From positions 62,001 through 126,000 of the forward strand of contig JAKCPI010014121.1 in the NCBI GenBank assembly GCA_023213315.1: DNA of 64,000 nucleotides, in the 5' to 3' direction. A program made the position numbers and the translations under genes. The notes under the pieces are model-generated. The model did not search any database. It saw nothing but the letters and a program-made list of their open reading frames with translations, and was not told the DNA's origin. The DNA is from Euborellia annulipes (Eukaryota; Arthropoda; Insecta; Dermaptera; Anisolabididae). Positions 43,301 to 54,904 of this stretch are shown here, piece by piece; within the stretch, counting starts at the first letter, position 1; every line of letters starts with the position of its first letter.

Positions 43301-43806
43301 TTTTTACAAATAAACCACAGTTAAACTGAAAATCTAATTCTTTTACTAATGATAACAACTGTGAAAGCCTAAACTCCAAAAAAAAAAAAAGAGAAAGTTG
43401 TGTCCTGTGCGACCAGTCACACCAAATTTTTTATTATGATATTAGGCTACCCTCAAGGAGTACATTTTTTAGTCCCAGAATTCCAGTCAAAAATCTCTTT
43501 TTCTAAAGCCTTCAATCAATTACCCTTTAAAAGGAAGAGATTCTTAACACCTTGTTACAAAAAAGGGGATTTTATCGATAATTTAAATAATATTGCTGAA
43601 AGAGATATAATTTTAAGATGAGGAACAAATTCAATGAAACAAATTTGTTGAATGAGAGAGACAAGTTGTTGTTTATTAAAAAAATTTAAGATTGAGTGAA
43701 AGTAATTAATATTTGACAATATGTGAATTGGCTGTTGTATTTCACCAATAGAAGAGGGAGCGGGCAGCCAGGAAGTAAGCCTCTACGAAATGAAACTCAA
43801 GAGTAG

Positions 43807-43851
43807 TGGAGACAGTTTCGGCTTTAATTAAATATCGCCATCCTCAGTCCA
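43807..43851 (-). ncRNA. Hammerhead ribozyme motif, left arm
   Basis: Minus strand: stem I UGGA/UCCA, core CUGAGGA, stem II GGC/GCC with an AU-rich loop, GAAA, ACUGU (two pairs around one U), GUC site. Core intact. Confidence 0.75.
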
Positions 43852-44575
43852 TTTTCAAGCTGTAAGCATTGTACAATTTTTGTAATATTAAAAATATAAG
43901 TATTCATATATACAAGAAAATTATTTTTCAACATACAGTATGCACTCAAATGCCAATGCATTGAGTCAAATGTAGAGTTGTCAATAGGTGGATATTAATA
44001 TACATAAACTGCTTGTACATATATCCCAAGCAATGCTAAGAGCTTTTTATATACGATACATTCAGCTCCAGTGACAAAATTGTTTTAATTAGTTTTTTAT
44101 TTTTTAAAATTATATTAACATTTCGATATTAATTAAAAATTCAATCAGTGACCTCTTTTATTTCAACGCTGGTCGTCACCTTAATATCCCGTCTATAGGA
44201 ATTACTTGGCCGGGATTATCTCTTTATTTGTGAAAACAAAAACATTTTAATAAGACATTGACCGTTCTTAAGAGGTCACTGATTGAATTTTTAATTAATA
44301 TTGAAATGTTAATATAATTTTAAAAAATAAAAAACTAATTAGAACAATTTTGTCACTGGAGCTGAATGTATCGTATATAAAAAGCTCTTAGCATTGCTTG
44401 GGATATATGTACAAGCAGTTTATGTATATTAATATCCACCTATTGACAACTCTACATTTGACTCAATGCGTTGGCATTTGAGTGCATACTGTATGTTGAA
44501 AAATAATTTTCTTGTATATATGAATACTTATATTTTTAATATTACAAAAATTGTACAATGCTTACAGCTCGAAAA

Positions 44576-44620
44576 TGGACTGAGGATGGCGATATTTAAT
44601 TATAGCCGAAACTGTCTCCA
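44576..44620 (+). ncRNA. Hammerhead ribozyme motif, right arm
   Basis: Same structure as 43807-43851 on the plus strand; the stem II loop differs by one base (UUAUAGCC against UUAAAGCC), which lengthens pairing slightly. Confidence 0.75.
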
Positions 44621-44708
44621 CTACTCTTGAGTTTCATTTCGTAGAGGCTTACTTCCTGGCTGCCCGCTCCCTCTTCTATTGTTGTAATTAATATTTTTTA
44701 TTTGAGAG

Positions 44709-45043
44709 TAGGAACCGACCGAATATTCGGTTTCGGTTACGGTTTCGGCCAGTTTCGGCCAAAAATCATGGTTTCGGCCGTAGTTTCGGTTTCGGCCAAA
44801 AAGTAGCCGAAACTTTCGGCCGGCCGAAACTTGAGTCTTAAAAAAAAGGTCAAATGATTTGCACTTGAAGGAGAAAAAATTTTTGTCTCCCTAAAAAAAA
44901 GGTAAAATGATTTTCACGGAGGGGAAAAAAATTTCATAGGAAATACAAGTTTCGGTTTCGGTTACGGTTTCGGCCGAAACTAAGGTGGAGCCCGAATATT
45001 CGGTTTCGGTTTCGGCTGAAAATCTTGTTTCGGTCGGACCCTA
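44709..45043. mobile_element. hAT-like MITE rich in TTCGG repeats, TSD TTTGAGAG
   Basis: TTTGAGAG is at 44701-44708 and 45044-45051. Ends TAGGAACCGACCGAA and TTCGGTCGGACCCTA. Much of the interior is a degenerate array of GGTTTCGG and TTTCGGCC on one strand, inverted across the element. Confidence 0.88.
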
Positions 45044-45173
45044 TTTGAGAGTATTTGCTTCGTCTTATAGCTTAATTTTAAAATATAATTTTCCAATACA
45101 AAGTTAACTAATTATTATGTTAGTGAAAAGTATCTAATGTTTTAATTGAGAGCTCTTTTTTTATTGTATTTTT

Positions 45174-45882
45174 ACTTTCTCTTACCTATGTATATATGTA
45201 ATATATATATAGAGAGAGAAAGTATTGGTTTCATGTCAAAAATTCGATGTCGAGATTTTGATGGATCTTCACGTTTTGAGGTCCCCTGAATCCAAAAAAG
45301 TGGTTTTCGCGACATGGTCTGTCTGTGGGTGGGTGGGTGGGTGGGTGGGTGTGTGGGTGGGTGTGTGGGTGGGTGTGTCTGTGTTCACTTTTAAGCATGA
45401 AGGAATTGAGCTATGAGGCTGAAATTTTATATTTAAGTTAAACACCCCCCGGGACCGGAAAAATAAGCTTTTAATCAAAATCGGCCAAAGAGTACTAGTA
45501 CTTTACTGATGTACTTTTTCAGTTTTTTTTCGATTTTCTCAAAATTCGCTCTAACGATTTTGATTAAAATTCAAAAATCAATTATTTTTTAGATGCTCTT
45601 TCAAATGTATATTCTCGTTTTGCTCTCAAAATTGTTTGAAGCACACTTTACTCTTGTGCTTCATAGGAAAGATAGGAGAAATGGTTGTCATGGTTACGAA
45701 ATATAAATATTTTCCCATACTTATAAATTTTACATCTGAATTCAAATATTCCCTACTGCCGGGAACTAAATACATGTCGACACAAAAAATCTGGTGTGAC
45801 AAGCACAGTACACAACTTTCGATTACCGAAGGTAAGAGAAAGTTGTGTGCTGTGCGCCAGTCACACCAGATTTTTTTATTTG
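45174..45882 (+). mobile_element. Dispersed ACTTTCTC-family element, most complete copy
   Basis: It begins ACTTTCTCTTACCT and ends AGGTAAGAGAAAGT near 45843, then a long hairpin (AAATCTGGTGTGAC at 45787 and its inverse at 45862-45880). The first 60 bp form a local palindrome (ACTTTCTC...GAGAAAGT). A (GGGT)n array is at 45326-45377. Other copies or parts: 40060-40720, 43388-43434, 63638 onward. No ORF. Confidence 0.7.
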
Positions 45883-45884
45883 TA

Positions 45885-47465
45885 ATTAAATATATAAATT
45901 TTTTAATTGAATATTTTGTGCAAGCTTGCTTTTAATTCACTTTAAGGTTGCACAGGGATAAATGGGAATTATTTGTTGCTTAACTGGTGTAGATGAACGC
46001 CACGTCAAGAGTCTTCATCTCCTCAACTTTTTCTCTCTTCTAGCGTTATTTCTCCTTTTCTAGTTTGGGGAGGGGATTCACTTGGAGCATTTGGGAGTCC
46101 TTATTGGATCTCCCCACCACTTTTAAATTGACGTCACTTTATATAAAATTGTATTTGTGTGCGTGAAATTGCACTTTTCTAAATTTATAGAAATATGATA
46201 TTCAAATTAAATAAATTCCGTTTCAAAAATATCGACTCTTTACATATCTATAAAAATTATTAATTAAATTATTTATTATTATTATATATATTTTTATATT
46301 TTTTTTAGTCATATATATACCACAACCTTATTATTATAAAATTATTATTATTCCAATGACTTGACTAGACTGTTAAAAATTTTCAAGAAAACTTCCTATA
46401 CAAGTATAGGAACTCTGTTTCATAAACTGTTTAGGAATATATATGAGAAAGTTCAATTTGTTGCCAACCTAACAAATTTCTTGTATATATTAAAATTAAT
46501 TATTTTGGTAAAAATTGTTAATTTTAATTTGAATTTCTATAGCTATTTAGTTGAATTACTTTATAAAAATTATTTAATTAGTATGATTTTAATATACTTC
46601 ATAAATATTTAAATAGTTTAGAGCGCGAATTTCAAACCAGAAAATAATAAATTTAGATTTGTGAAATAAATTTTAAAAGAATAATTTCAAGTTTTCTTAA
46701 AATAATTATAAAATAATATTAATAAAAATTCCTTGAGGTAGTCAAGTTATTTGAGAACGTTTAGACCAGTGATTCTCAACTTGTCGCGGTACACTTTTAA
46801 CGATTTCAAAATTTGGCGGCACACAAAGAAAAATATAAGTTTAAAAGTTGGTAATTTGTTCATAAACTTTTATATTAATTTTATTTCATATCCTGGGTAT
46901 ATTAATATTAAATCACCGAAATATATGAAAAATGATTGAAATTTTTTTTTTTACAGTATATAAAATCTACTTAAATCCGTAGGTTATATACCTACATACC
47001 TGGTATATACATTTATATAATAATATGATATTTAAAATAACAATTTGGAGAAAGAAAACTTTTTTTTTGAAAAAGGCATTTGGTAATGCGCTAGGCCCAC
47101 CAATCTATAATTAGTTAGTTCCTCGCCTACTTTTTTAACAGTTGATTCATGTCACTGATGATAACGACATATGGCCATGTGGAAACTAGTATAATAGAAT
47201 AGCCTTGATGTTGTACATGCCTGAGAAGTTTACATTATAGAATAAAAATTCGTTTTGGATAAAAACGCAAATGATTATTTAACTGAATATTCACACGAAT
47301 TCACACGAGGATTTTTTTACACCTAATTAAGAATGATAAAAATTTATTTCATGCTGATATCTAAGATAGGGAATAGGCTGGAGGGAGGCTCCTCCCCCTT
47401 CACCTATTATCGTATGGGTTAGATATACATGTAGTTTGTCTCCAAGAGTGCGTTTATTTTATTTA
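45885..47465. other. AT-rich stretch with one hAT-type end, no gene
   Basis: CCAGTGATTCTCAACTTG at 46768-46786 has the form of a hAT (Charlie-like) terminus, but its partner was not found. The rest is AT-rich non-coding. Confidence 0.45.
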
Positions 47466-47470
47466 TTTAC

Positions 47471-47700
47471 TAGCGGCAAGGTTCGCCTTCGGCGAACCTT
47501 GCGCTAACCAGGGGGGCTTCGCCCCCCTGAACCCTAAGCTCGCCTTCGGCGAGCTTTTTTGCTCGCCTTCGGCGAGCAAGGTTAGGATTTGCGGGCATGT
47601 TTCTTGCACGGCCATCGTTGATACCCTGAAATTCCCGGAGCATAAACCTTCTTAATTCGTGGCCAACTCTCAACATCGATGCCTCGTTTCTTCTTTAGAG
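47471..47700 (-). mobile_element. Helitron 3-prime part with three strong hairpins
   Basis: On the minus strand it ends in CGCTAG with T next at 47471, preceded by a perfect hairpin (GCAAGGTTCGCC, GAA-type loop, GGCGAACCTTGC). Further inside are GGGGGGCGAAGCCCCCC and CTCGCCGAAGGCGAGC hairpins, the last one twice. An open frame of 68 codons here is a by-product of the GC-rich hairpins. The 5-prime end is not identified. Confidence 0.65.
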
Positions 47701-48084
47701 CAAAAAGCAAATTGATATCTCAACCCCTTTAAAGGTCATTATAAAATTTAAAAAAAAAACTACAAGTGTTCTCAGTGCTCTTAAAATTAGAATTTCGAAA
47801 AAGGCTTCGTGAATATCGTCAAGACAATAAACGTAATGTACCTGCCAAATTAAAACTTTTTTTGATTAAATAAAAAAAAGATGTTGATATTTAGAAAAAT
47901 TGAAGAATACAATCGTGGTTTCATAAAACCACACAATGATTTTTTTTTCTAGTGTTATATTTTGGGCAGATAGAAAGGCTTTCAAATGGTATGTTTTTTT
48001 CTCTTTTAATTGTACATATCCAAATGCTGAATCTCCATACTATTCTCTGATCTAATAATAAAAAGTAGTTTTCTTTTTTGCTTT

Positions 48085-48640
48085 TTTTTTTACTTTCTCG
48101 TATAGAATATATAAAGAGAAAGTATTGTAATCGTAAAAATATTCGACTTCGAGATTTTGACGTTTCTCCACGTTTTAGACCTTCCTTAATCCAAAAATAC
48201 CATTTTGGGCATTATGTGTGTGTGTGGGGGGGGGGGGGGGGTGTGCGTGTGTGTGTGTGTGTGTGAACACGGTTGAAAACCAAAGCAGCTAGATCGATGA
48301 AATTTGGTATATGCTCCTTACACTAAAATTGTAGATTTCTATCAACTTTTGTAGTAAATACGTCACTTAGAAGTAGTACTTTACCTAATAAGTTTTTTCA
48401 GAAATTTCGAAATTTTCAATTTCTTTGTTATATTATGATAAAGAACTCAATTTTAAAAGTTTTTATTCTTTGATATTTTTCCGAAAACTGAATTGTTTTT
48501 GAAATAATCACAGAAGAAAATGACATTTTTCGTTAATTTTGATAAAAAAAAAAAACACAAAATAATACAGGTGTCATTAAAAAAAAGGGTAAATATAAAC
48601 AAATGACGTAATTCCAAAAGAATATACGAGAAAGTCTCGG
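48085..48640 (+). mobile_element. Dispersed repeat, ACTTTCTCGTATA subfamily
   Basis: It starts ACTTTCTCGTATAGAATAT and ends AATATACGAGAAAGT, an inverted pair. The interior has a (GT)n/G-run block (48215-48265) and AGATCGATGAAATTTGGTAT. A second copy lies inverted at 61300-61938 with the same flanking GGGGAAGTCATTCCC. No ORF. Confidence 0.7.
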
Positions 48641-48800
48641 GGAAGTCATTCCCCATTTTTTTTTTAAACACTCACTTTTTTTTCCCATTCACACTCACAC
48701 AGTCTTTTCGGCAACGTAGGCCATATAAGGCTTTTTACGATACCCCCCATTATTATGAATATACTATTATTTATATTAATATATTGGGGTCCAGGCATTC

Positions 48801-48915
48801 TTATTTAAGCCATTTGGTATCCAAATGGCTTAAATAAAATCATCGGACTGCCTGGGATACGAACCCGCGACGTTCGGTATATAAGGGAGACAAGCTACCA
48901 ACTACTCCAAGCCCC
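48801..48915 (-). repeat. tRNA-derived unit with adjacent 17-bp perfect hairpin
   Basis: TTATTTAAGCCATTTGG (48801-48817), TAT, then its exact inverse (48821-48837) form a hairpin. Directly beside it on the minus strand is a tRNA-like unit with A box (TGGAGTAGTTGG) and B box (GGGTTCGTATCCC). The acceptor strands pair only partly. This could be a SINE head whose transcript carries a 3-prime hairpin. Confidence 0.6.
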
Positions 48916-48974
48916 GTGGGCCTTTCAGGACTTGTTTATTAGTCTCTCTTTTTACAACAATACAATCAACAATG

Positions 48975-49014
48975 TCCTGATATTTCGAAGGCACAGAGGC
49001 TCTTCTTCAGAGGA
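48975..49014 (-). ncRNA. Hammerhead-like motif, left
   Basis: Stem I UCCU/AGGA (4 bp), core CUGAAGA, GAAA, AUAU stem III and UC site are present. Stem II (AGAGCC...GGUGCCUUC-type) pairs imperfectly, which lowers confidence in activity. Confidence 0.6.
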
Positions 49015-49291
49015 AGCTGAAAATAATTACAATGTTAACACAAAGCCTGGATTTAAATAGATTTAAACTAATTTTATATTAATACATTTAATTTGAAAAA
49101 ATAAAGAATAAATTTAATTGTAATAAAATTATCAAATCAGACTGTTCACTGGAGTAACCGAGGTCAAATGGCTTTGTTTATGCAAAAAATCTTGGTTGTT
49201 ATGTTAGCAGGGTGTAAAATGAGGTATAACAATGCCCTTTATGTTAAACTATTGTAAAAATACTTGTGTTCACATTGTAATTTTTTCAGCT

Positions 49292-49334
49292 TCCTCTGAA
49301 GAAGAAGAGCCCCTGTGCCTTCGAAATATCAGGA
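49292..49334 (+). ncRNA. Hammerhead-like motif, right
   Basis: Same design as 48975-49014 with three extra bases (AAG) at the start of stem II. Stem I UCCU/AGGA and AUAU are intact. Confidence 0.55.
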
Positions 49335-49429
49335 CATTAAACTCATTTGGGGAAAATAAAAAATTTTCATTTTTGTTTTTCCCATCCTGCATCCTTGCCG
49401 AAAAATTAGAGTAGTTGAGGAGTTTCGGT

Positions 49430-50108
49430 CTATTTTTACTTTCTCTTATCTATATTAAAATATATAAAAAGAAAATATTTGTTTGTTTTTTTTTTTTTTT
49501 TTTTTACTAGTACTTTGTTCCCATTAATTAACATGTTCATATATTTTCAATGTAACAATATATGACAGGTGTGGCCAAACTTTTATCCAATAACAGCGAC
49601 TTTTGCTTAAAAAATGAGGATTTTTTGAAAAAAATAATTGATTTTAGAGTTTATTAATCGCGATTTTTTTATTTATTCTATTAGAGGTTTTCTTTCTGCA
49701 CAAATTGACATAACATTTAGTCTGATCTGAATAGCCTTTCGGAATCTACAGTGGTTTAAAATTTCTAAAAAAGAGCTTAGTTTTCCTCGCCCTACGGGAA
49801 ATTTTTGCCGCCTCCGATTAAATCATTTTACCTTTTTTTTAGCAAAACTAACGTTGTATTTTGCTATATTGGGTAAAGTTTCATTGAATAAATATTTGCA
49901 TTAAAATAAGGTCACTCAATCGCCATTTGGAAAAATATGCATTTTTTTAATTAAATTTTTTACTTTCAATAACGTTTAAACGAGATGAGATATCAATTAG
50001 CTCTCTTCGCTAAAGGTTTCTTTAAATGAATATCTCGAAAAGCTTTTCAGAGTTTTTTAAAATTCAGATCCTAAACCTCCATTTTGAATAAAGTTTCTAC
50101 CGTAGGCT
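49430..50108. other. Repeat fragments, no gene
   Basis: A fragment of the ACTTTCTC family lies at 49436-49475, and CAGGTGTGGCCAAACTTTT at 49566 looks like a hAT end without partner. 49800-50100 is non-coding. Confidence 0.4.
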
Positions 50109-50111
50109 ATA

Positions 50112-50570
50112 CAGTGAAACCTGGTTAAGAGAGAGTCCAAGGGACCATGATTTTTTTTTCGTTTATAGAGGTTTCTCACTAATGCGAGTTTCTAGCTTAT
50201 AGATGTACAGGAGAGGTTTGTCTCACTTACAGAGGTTTATCAATAATCAAAATATTTAGTCGTGAGCATGATAAAGAATAATTTATTAGAGTGTGATATA
50301 CAAAGTAATTATCAGAGAGCATTTACAAAGAAAGCACTTAAAAAAATCTGTTAACTTTTTTTGTGTTTCTGATTTTACATTATGTGCATGTTTTTCGAGT
50401 TCATATATTTTATCAAACTTCGAACTAGAAGACAACAAAAATACTCACAGTTCCTGAAAAAATAAGAATGAGTCATCCCTATCTAAATTGTCGCTTATAG
50501 AGGTATATGCAAAAGAGGCTCTCAGTTATAGAGGTCAGAGTGGAAAAAACGACTGTCACTTATGCAGTGG
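50112..50570. mobile_element. pogo/Tigger-like MITE, left end clear
   Basis: The left end CAGTGAAACCTGGTTAAG after TA is typical of pogo-type elements, as are the repeated CTTATAGAGGT words (50193, 50229, 50500, 50536). The right end is degraded, so the limit is approximate. No transposase. Confidence 0.55.
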
Positions 50571-50820
50571 GAAAATTCGGGTACTAGTACTTTACTGATG
50601 TAATTTTTTAGTTTTTTCTAATTTTCTCGAAATTCCCTTGAAAGATTTCTTTCAAATTTTAAATATTTGCTATTTCCGGGATAGAAAACAAATTGTGCTA
50701 GATCTCGTCTTCGGGAAACCTCGAGTACTAGTACTTTACTGGTGTACTTTTTTAGTTTTTTCTAATATTTATTAACGGGCCATGCCCAATTATAAATACA
50801 ATTAAGATACAGAATTATTA

Positions 50821-53727
50821 TTATTCCACACATATAAAAATAAAAAGAAGAAATAATGAATAACAAGCAATATAAAAAAAAACATTATTATTAAAATATA
50901 CATTAGCGGAATAACGAGAGAAAAGAATGTTCATGCCCCATAAAGAAATACGCTTGATTATTTCAACCCCGGTGTTGAAAAAATCCAGCTGGCCAGAATA
51001 TATGTTCCCAAGTCTTAACAGCCTTGCTATTGGAGAATTAAAAGAATAATTGTTTGGACACATCTCCTCGTGGAAAGAGCCGCCACTTCTGATGTTGTGG
51101 CTAGGGACTCGGATGTTGATCATCCCAAGCACCCTGGAGCAGCCGTAATACGAGATGATTTTATATAGTGTTACGAGATCACATATAATGCGTCTGTCTC
51201 CTAGTGATCTCATATTCAGAAAAGCAACCAACTGCTCGTACGACCAACCCACCGCGCGATTTTCAACTCTATGCCTCAGATACCTCAGGAATCTGTTTTC
51301 CACTGCCTGGAGATCTGCTGAGTGACTTTTGTAGTAGGGGGACCATATCACTGAATTGTACTCCAACTTCTGTCTCACAAGACCACAATAGAGAGACTTT
51401 AGTGCTGATACGCTGTTGAATGATTTCGAGTTACGGCACACGAAACCCAGAAGTCTTGTGGCCTCTTTAATATTGTTCTCAATGTGATAATTGAAAGTAA
51501 GTTGGGTATCAAAATAAACTCCAAGGTCTCTGATTAAGTGAACTGAATTGAGTGGAGTGTCGCCGATCTTGTAATTAAAAATTAAAGGGCAGGTCTTTCT
51601 ATGGAATTTCATGATATTGCACTTCTCATGGTTTGGCTGCAAGTAATTATCTTTCAACCAGGAGCTAAAATCATTCAAGCCATTTTGAAGTACTCTGCAG
51701 TCTTCGATGCACTTAACAGATTTGAATATTTTAATATCATCAGCGAATAGCAAAAACTCCACTCCAGGTAAGTAATTCTGCAAATCGTTCATGAATAATA
51801 CAAAGAGCAATGGTCCAAGGTGGGATCCCTGTGGCACCCCAGAATAAGGCACAAATCCAGCTGAGAAGACGTCGTTTATCTTCACTTTAAGTCTCCGGTT
51901 GGTTAGGTAACTGGTTATCCAGGAAAGTAGACTCTCACCGAAACCCAGCTTGTCCAGTTTATATAGTAATCGGCAGTGGTAGACTTTGTCAAATGCCTTA
52001 GACAAATTGCAGTATATTGAATCTACCTGCAAGCCCTGGACCATAGAGTTGTTAATATAATCTTGGTATAACAGTAGATTCGTTGTGGTAGATCTTCCTG
52101 GCACGAAGCCATGCTGCTCTGGGATGATTATGTGCTTAAATGCCGGGGCGATAGAGTCCAAAATTAAGCTTTCAAAGATTTTATGTATAACGGATAAGAT
52201 GGTGATGGGTCTATATCTTGTGACGTCAGATCTTTCACCCTGTCTTTTGAAAATAGGAACAATGTGTCCCATTTTCCAGAACTCCGGGAATATGCCAAGA
52301 GCCAGAGATTTATTAAACAGGATAAGCAAGGGTAAACAAAGCGAATCCGAGCATGCTCTAATCAGGCCTGGAGGTACGTAATCCGGTCAACAACCCTTAT
52401 TGCAATCGAGAGAACAAAGTTTTTTGATCAGGTCCTCGCTAGAGACTCTCAATTTAGTCAAATTCGCCGAAAGATCGCATTTGATATTTCCACTCTCTCC
52501 GCCTGTGGGAGCCCGTGCATCATAAACCGATGAATAATAATCAGCGAAAAACTGGGCTATATCATTCGCGTTGCAACTGATTTCACCGTTATAATGCATT
52601 TCGTTAGGTAAAGAATTATGAGAGCGTAATGAGTTTATATAGCTCCAAAACGATCTGGGGTCCCGCGTAATATTACTTTGAACATTGTCAATGTGGCTCC
52701 GATGAATGACTCTGGACAGGTATTTACATCTTGATCTCAATGTAGAGAAGGAACGGTAATCTTCATGACTTCGCGTGGATTTATATAAGGCGTGGGCTTC
52801 TTTCTTTGCATCAACAAGAGCCCGGAGCTCAGGCGTAAACCATCGCGGAAACCTCTGGGGTGTGCTTGCAGCTCTAATAGGGACAAAACACTCGACAGCC
52901 TGGTACAGTATCTGATAGAAATTGTGCACCGCATCATCCAGAGGCAGAGACTCCAGCAAGCACCAATTTATAGAGAAGTATTCTGACATAGAGATATAGT
53001 CACTCTTTTCAAAATTGTAATGCCAAAAACCAGCCCTGGAATCTGCACTATTTGATGAGAGTTTAATTGAGCATTCCAATGGAGGATGGTGCGGGTCCGG
53101 TCTCAGAAGACAATCATTCGATGCACACACACTGGTATCGGCGAGGCTTGTCAGGATAAGATCTAATGTTCTGCCGTTGTGATTGAGTGTCTCGTTAATC
53201 TGACTAAGACCAATAAAAGATATCGTGTTTAAGATCAATTTCACAATGGGAGGATGTCCCGTAATAGCACCCTCCTCACACTTGATAACGTCTTAAATGG
53301 TTGGGAGATTATAGTCTCCAGCGATAAACAGCTTAAAATTTGGAAATCTCATCTGCAGTTCCTCTAAGGTATCGCAATGCTCCCTATATAAATCATAATG
53401 AGAATTAGGGGGAATGTATACGCAGCCGAGAATACATTCTATATGACCAAACCTCACACGGACATACAACTGTTCTACCGAGTTATCCGAAATCCTTATT
53501 CTGATAGCCGGGTAATTTGATTTGGTAGCAATGAGGACCCCACCACCTGATTTTTTGATGCTAGTAGTCGAGCTCCTGTCGAGTCTAAATATTGAGTAAT
53601 GCATGAAGCCCAGCTCCTCGTCCAAAATTTCATCATTTAAGTTTGTTTCTGTAAGAATATAAATGTCATTGTCCAGACAGGGGACTCGGGAACGCAATTC
53701 GCTGATTTTAGTTCTTAAACCGTTCAC
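50821..53727 (-). pseudogene. LINE ORF2: endonuclease and reverse transcriptase, two stops
   Basis: One frame from 53727 to 50821 apart from a TAA at 53290-53292 and a TGA at 52387-52389. Apurinic endonuclease: VNGLRTKISELR (with the Asn), ILTETNL (catalytic Glu), LGCVYIPPNS, LFIAGDYNLP (catalytic Asp), GRTLDLILTS and LLRPDPHHPPLE (His pair). RT: GHIVPIFKRQGERSDVTRYR, HGFVPGRSTTTNLL, YCNLSKAFDKVYH (motif A with Asn-Leu-Ser-Lys in place of the usual catalytic Asp position), GVPQGSHLGPLLFVLF (motif B), FLLFADDIKIF (motif C), LIRDLGVYFD and the thumb. The Asp loss in motif A would inactivate RT even without the stops. The start follows the upstream stop TAG directly, probably reached by re-initiation after ORF1. 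Confidence 0.9.
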
Positions 53728-53768
53728 ATTTTGCTAATAAATATAGTGATGCCGTATTTCGTTCTTTA

Positions 53769-54642
53769 TTAGTTTTTTGGAGCGGTCGTCACAATTTTTG
53801 GAATTCCACTGAGGTACTTTATGGTTAGATCCGTTTCACCCTTTTCCCTCCTTTCTTCAAGTGTTTTGCGTAAATTGGACATATGTGCCCTCTGCTTAGG
53901 CGTTTGATCGGGCTGGATTGAGACCGCGGAAAACTCTGTCTTCATAAGTTTGAACTTATTTCTAAGTATAGTTCTAACTAACATGGTTAGGGCTGTCCAA
54001 AACAATCCAATCTAATTCTAAAACAAAATCTAATTCTATCGCCCGACGGTCTGCCCAGGCGGAAACTCCGTGCATTTCCCAGGGGAACCTCCGGTGCAAC
54101 CATTTGAAAAATTTTAGATATATTTTGATCAACAAGCTGCTGAGAAGCTTCCTCCAGTTTAAATAGTATGATGTCTGTCTGTCATTCACCTCGGCGCAAA
54201 TATCTTCCACCAGATCCGAGCCACGGGCTGAATTGATATCATCAATGGAGGTTTTTATTGACTCCAGTTCCCTCATCAGTTCGTGCTTTAGGTCCTTTAT
54301 GAGATCGGTAGCAGATTCGGCCCTGTCACCGGCGGAAGGTTCAGGGGGCCCATCGTGCGGATAGCATTTTAGACAAAGGAAAAAAATTCTAGAGCCTCTG
54401 GCCGTGACGGTCTCCACCTCTTTCTTACTTAAACCGCAGCACTTCTTCTTAGTATGATAACCGAGCCTGCATTTATCACATATCAATTCATCGTCGGAAG
54501 AGAGACAGCTTTTACATTCATTGCAAACACTTCTATCAATAAGAGGCGTGTGCAAAATCAAACACAGCAAATCAAGCAATAAGTAGACTTCCCATAAGTG
54601 AAGTAAACTAGCACCTATGCACCGCCTGAAAACCCGCAACAC
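53769..54642 (-). pseudogene. LINE ORF1 with PHD-type zinc finger, rearranged
   Basis: Frame 54642-53974 holds a PHD-like finger: CNECKSCL, ELICDKCRLGYHTKKKC and FFLCLKC. This is followed by a helical region (DLIKDLKHELMRELESIKTS). Frame 54005-53769 holds the ORF1 end (SNLRKTLEERREKGETDL, then IKYLSGIPKIV). Between them 54140-54005 reads unlike ORF1 and may be a small insertion or rearrangement. PHD fingers occur in ORF1 of several CR1/jockey-related LINEs, where they are thought to aid RNA or chromatin binding. Confidence 0.7.
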
Positions 54643-54904
54643 TCAACGAAGCACGCCCGGAGATCCGCAACGCGCAGCAACACCCACACGAAGACCCGCA
54701 ACCAGCAGCAATGTCCGTCCACGCGGCCGCGCACAGTAATGATTGGGCGGGGGTTACTAGGTCTCTTATTACTAGAGACCGGACAAAAAAGCATAAAAAA
54801 ATGGAAAAAAAAGTGCTTAAAAAAGCATAAAAATCTTGAATAATAAGTTGTTAAATAAGCATAAAAGTTGAAAAAAAGCATCTAATAAGCAATTTTTACT
54901 CATA

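Larger units (their letters stand above)
43713..44686. mobile_element. 970-bp ribozyme palindrome with 13-bp TSD and 32-bp tail
   Basis: About 410 bp at 43746-44155 is inverted at 44272-44686, more than nine bases in ten matching by eye. The spacer 44160-44270 is unique. GTAATTAATATTT lies at 43700-43712 and 44687-44699; on the left 32 extra bases (43713-43745) separate it from the arm. Each arm carries an outward-facing hammerhead. No ORF is present. Confidence 0.85.
48971..49337. mobile_element. Inverted pair of hammerhead-bearing ends
   Basis: 48971-49024 and 49283-49337 are inverted copies of about 53 bp separated by AT-rich DNA. Each has a hammerhead-like motif on the outward strand. 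No ORF or clear target duplication was found. Confidence 0.6.
50763..54740 (-). mobile_element. Nearly full-length jockey/CR1-like LINE
   Basis: Minus strand: 5-prime region (from about 54740), ORF1 (54642-53769, rearranged), ORF2 (53727-50821) and a short 3-prime end near 50763 (TTAATAAATATTAG). Only two in-frame stops interrupt ORF2. Fragments of the ACTTTCTC-type repeat abut its 3-prime end. Confidence 0.85.

Noticed and set aside
47470..47676. 68-codon minus frame as a gene
   Set aside because: It is read through the GC-rich hairpins of a Helitron end; the Ala/Arg/Glu bias follows from those repeats.
51204..52381. Plus-strand frames over the LINE ORF2
   Set aside because: Antisense shadows of a clear RT frame.
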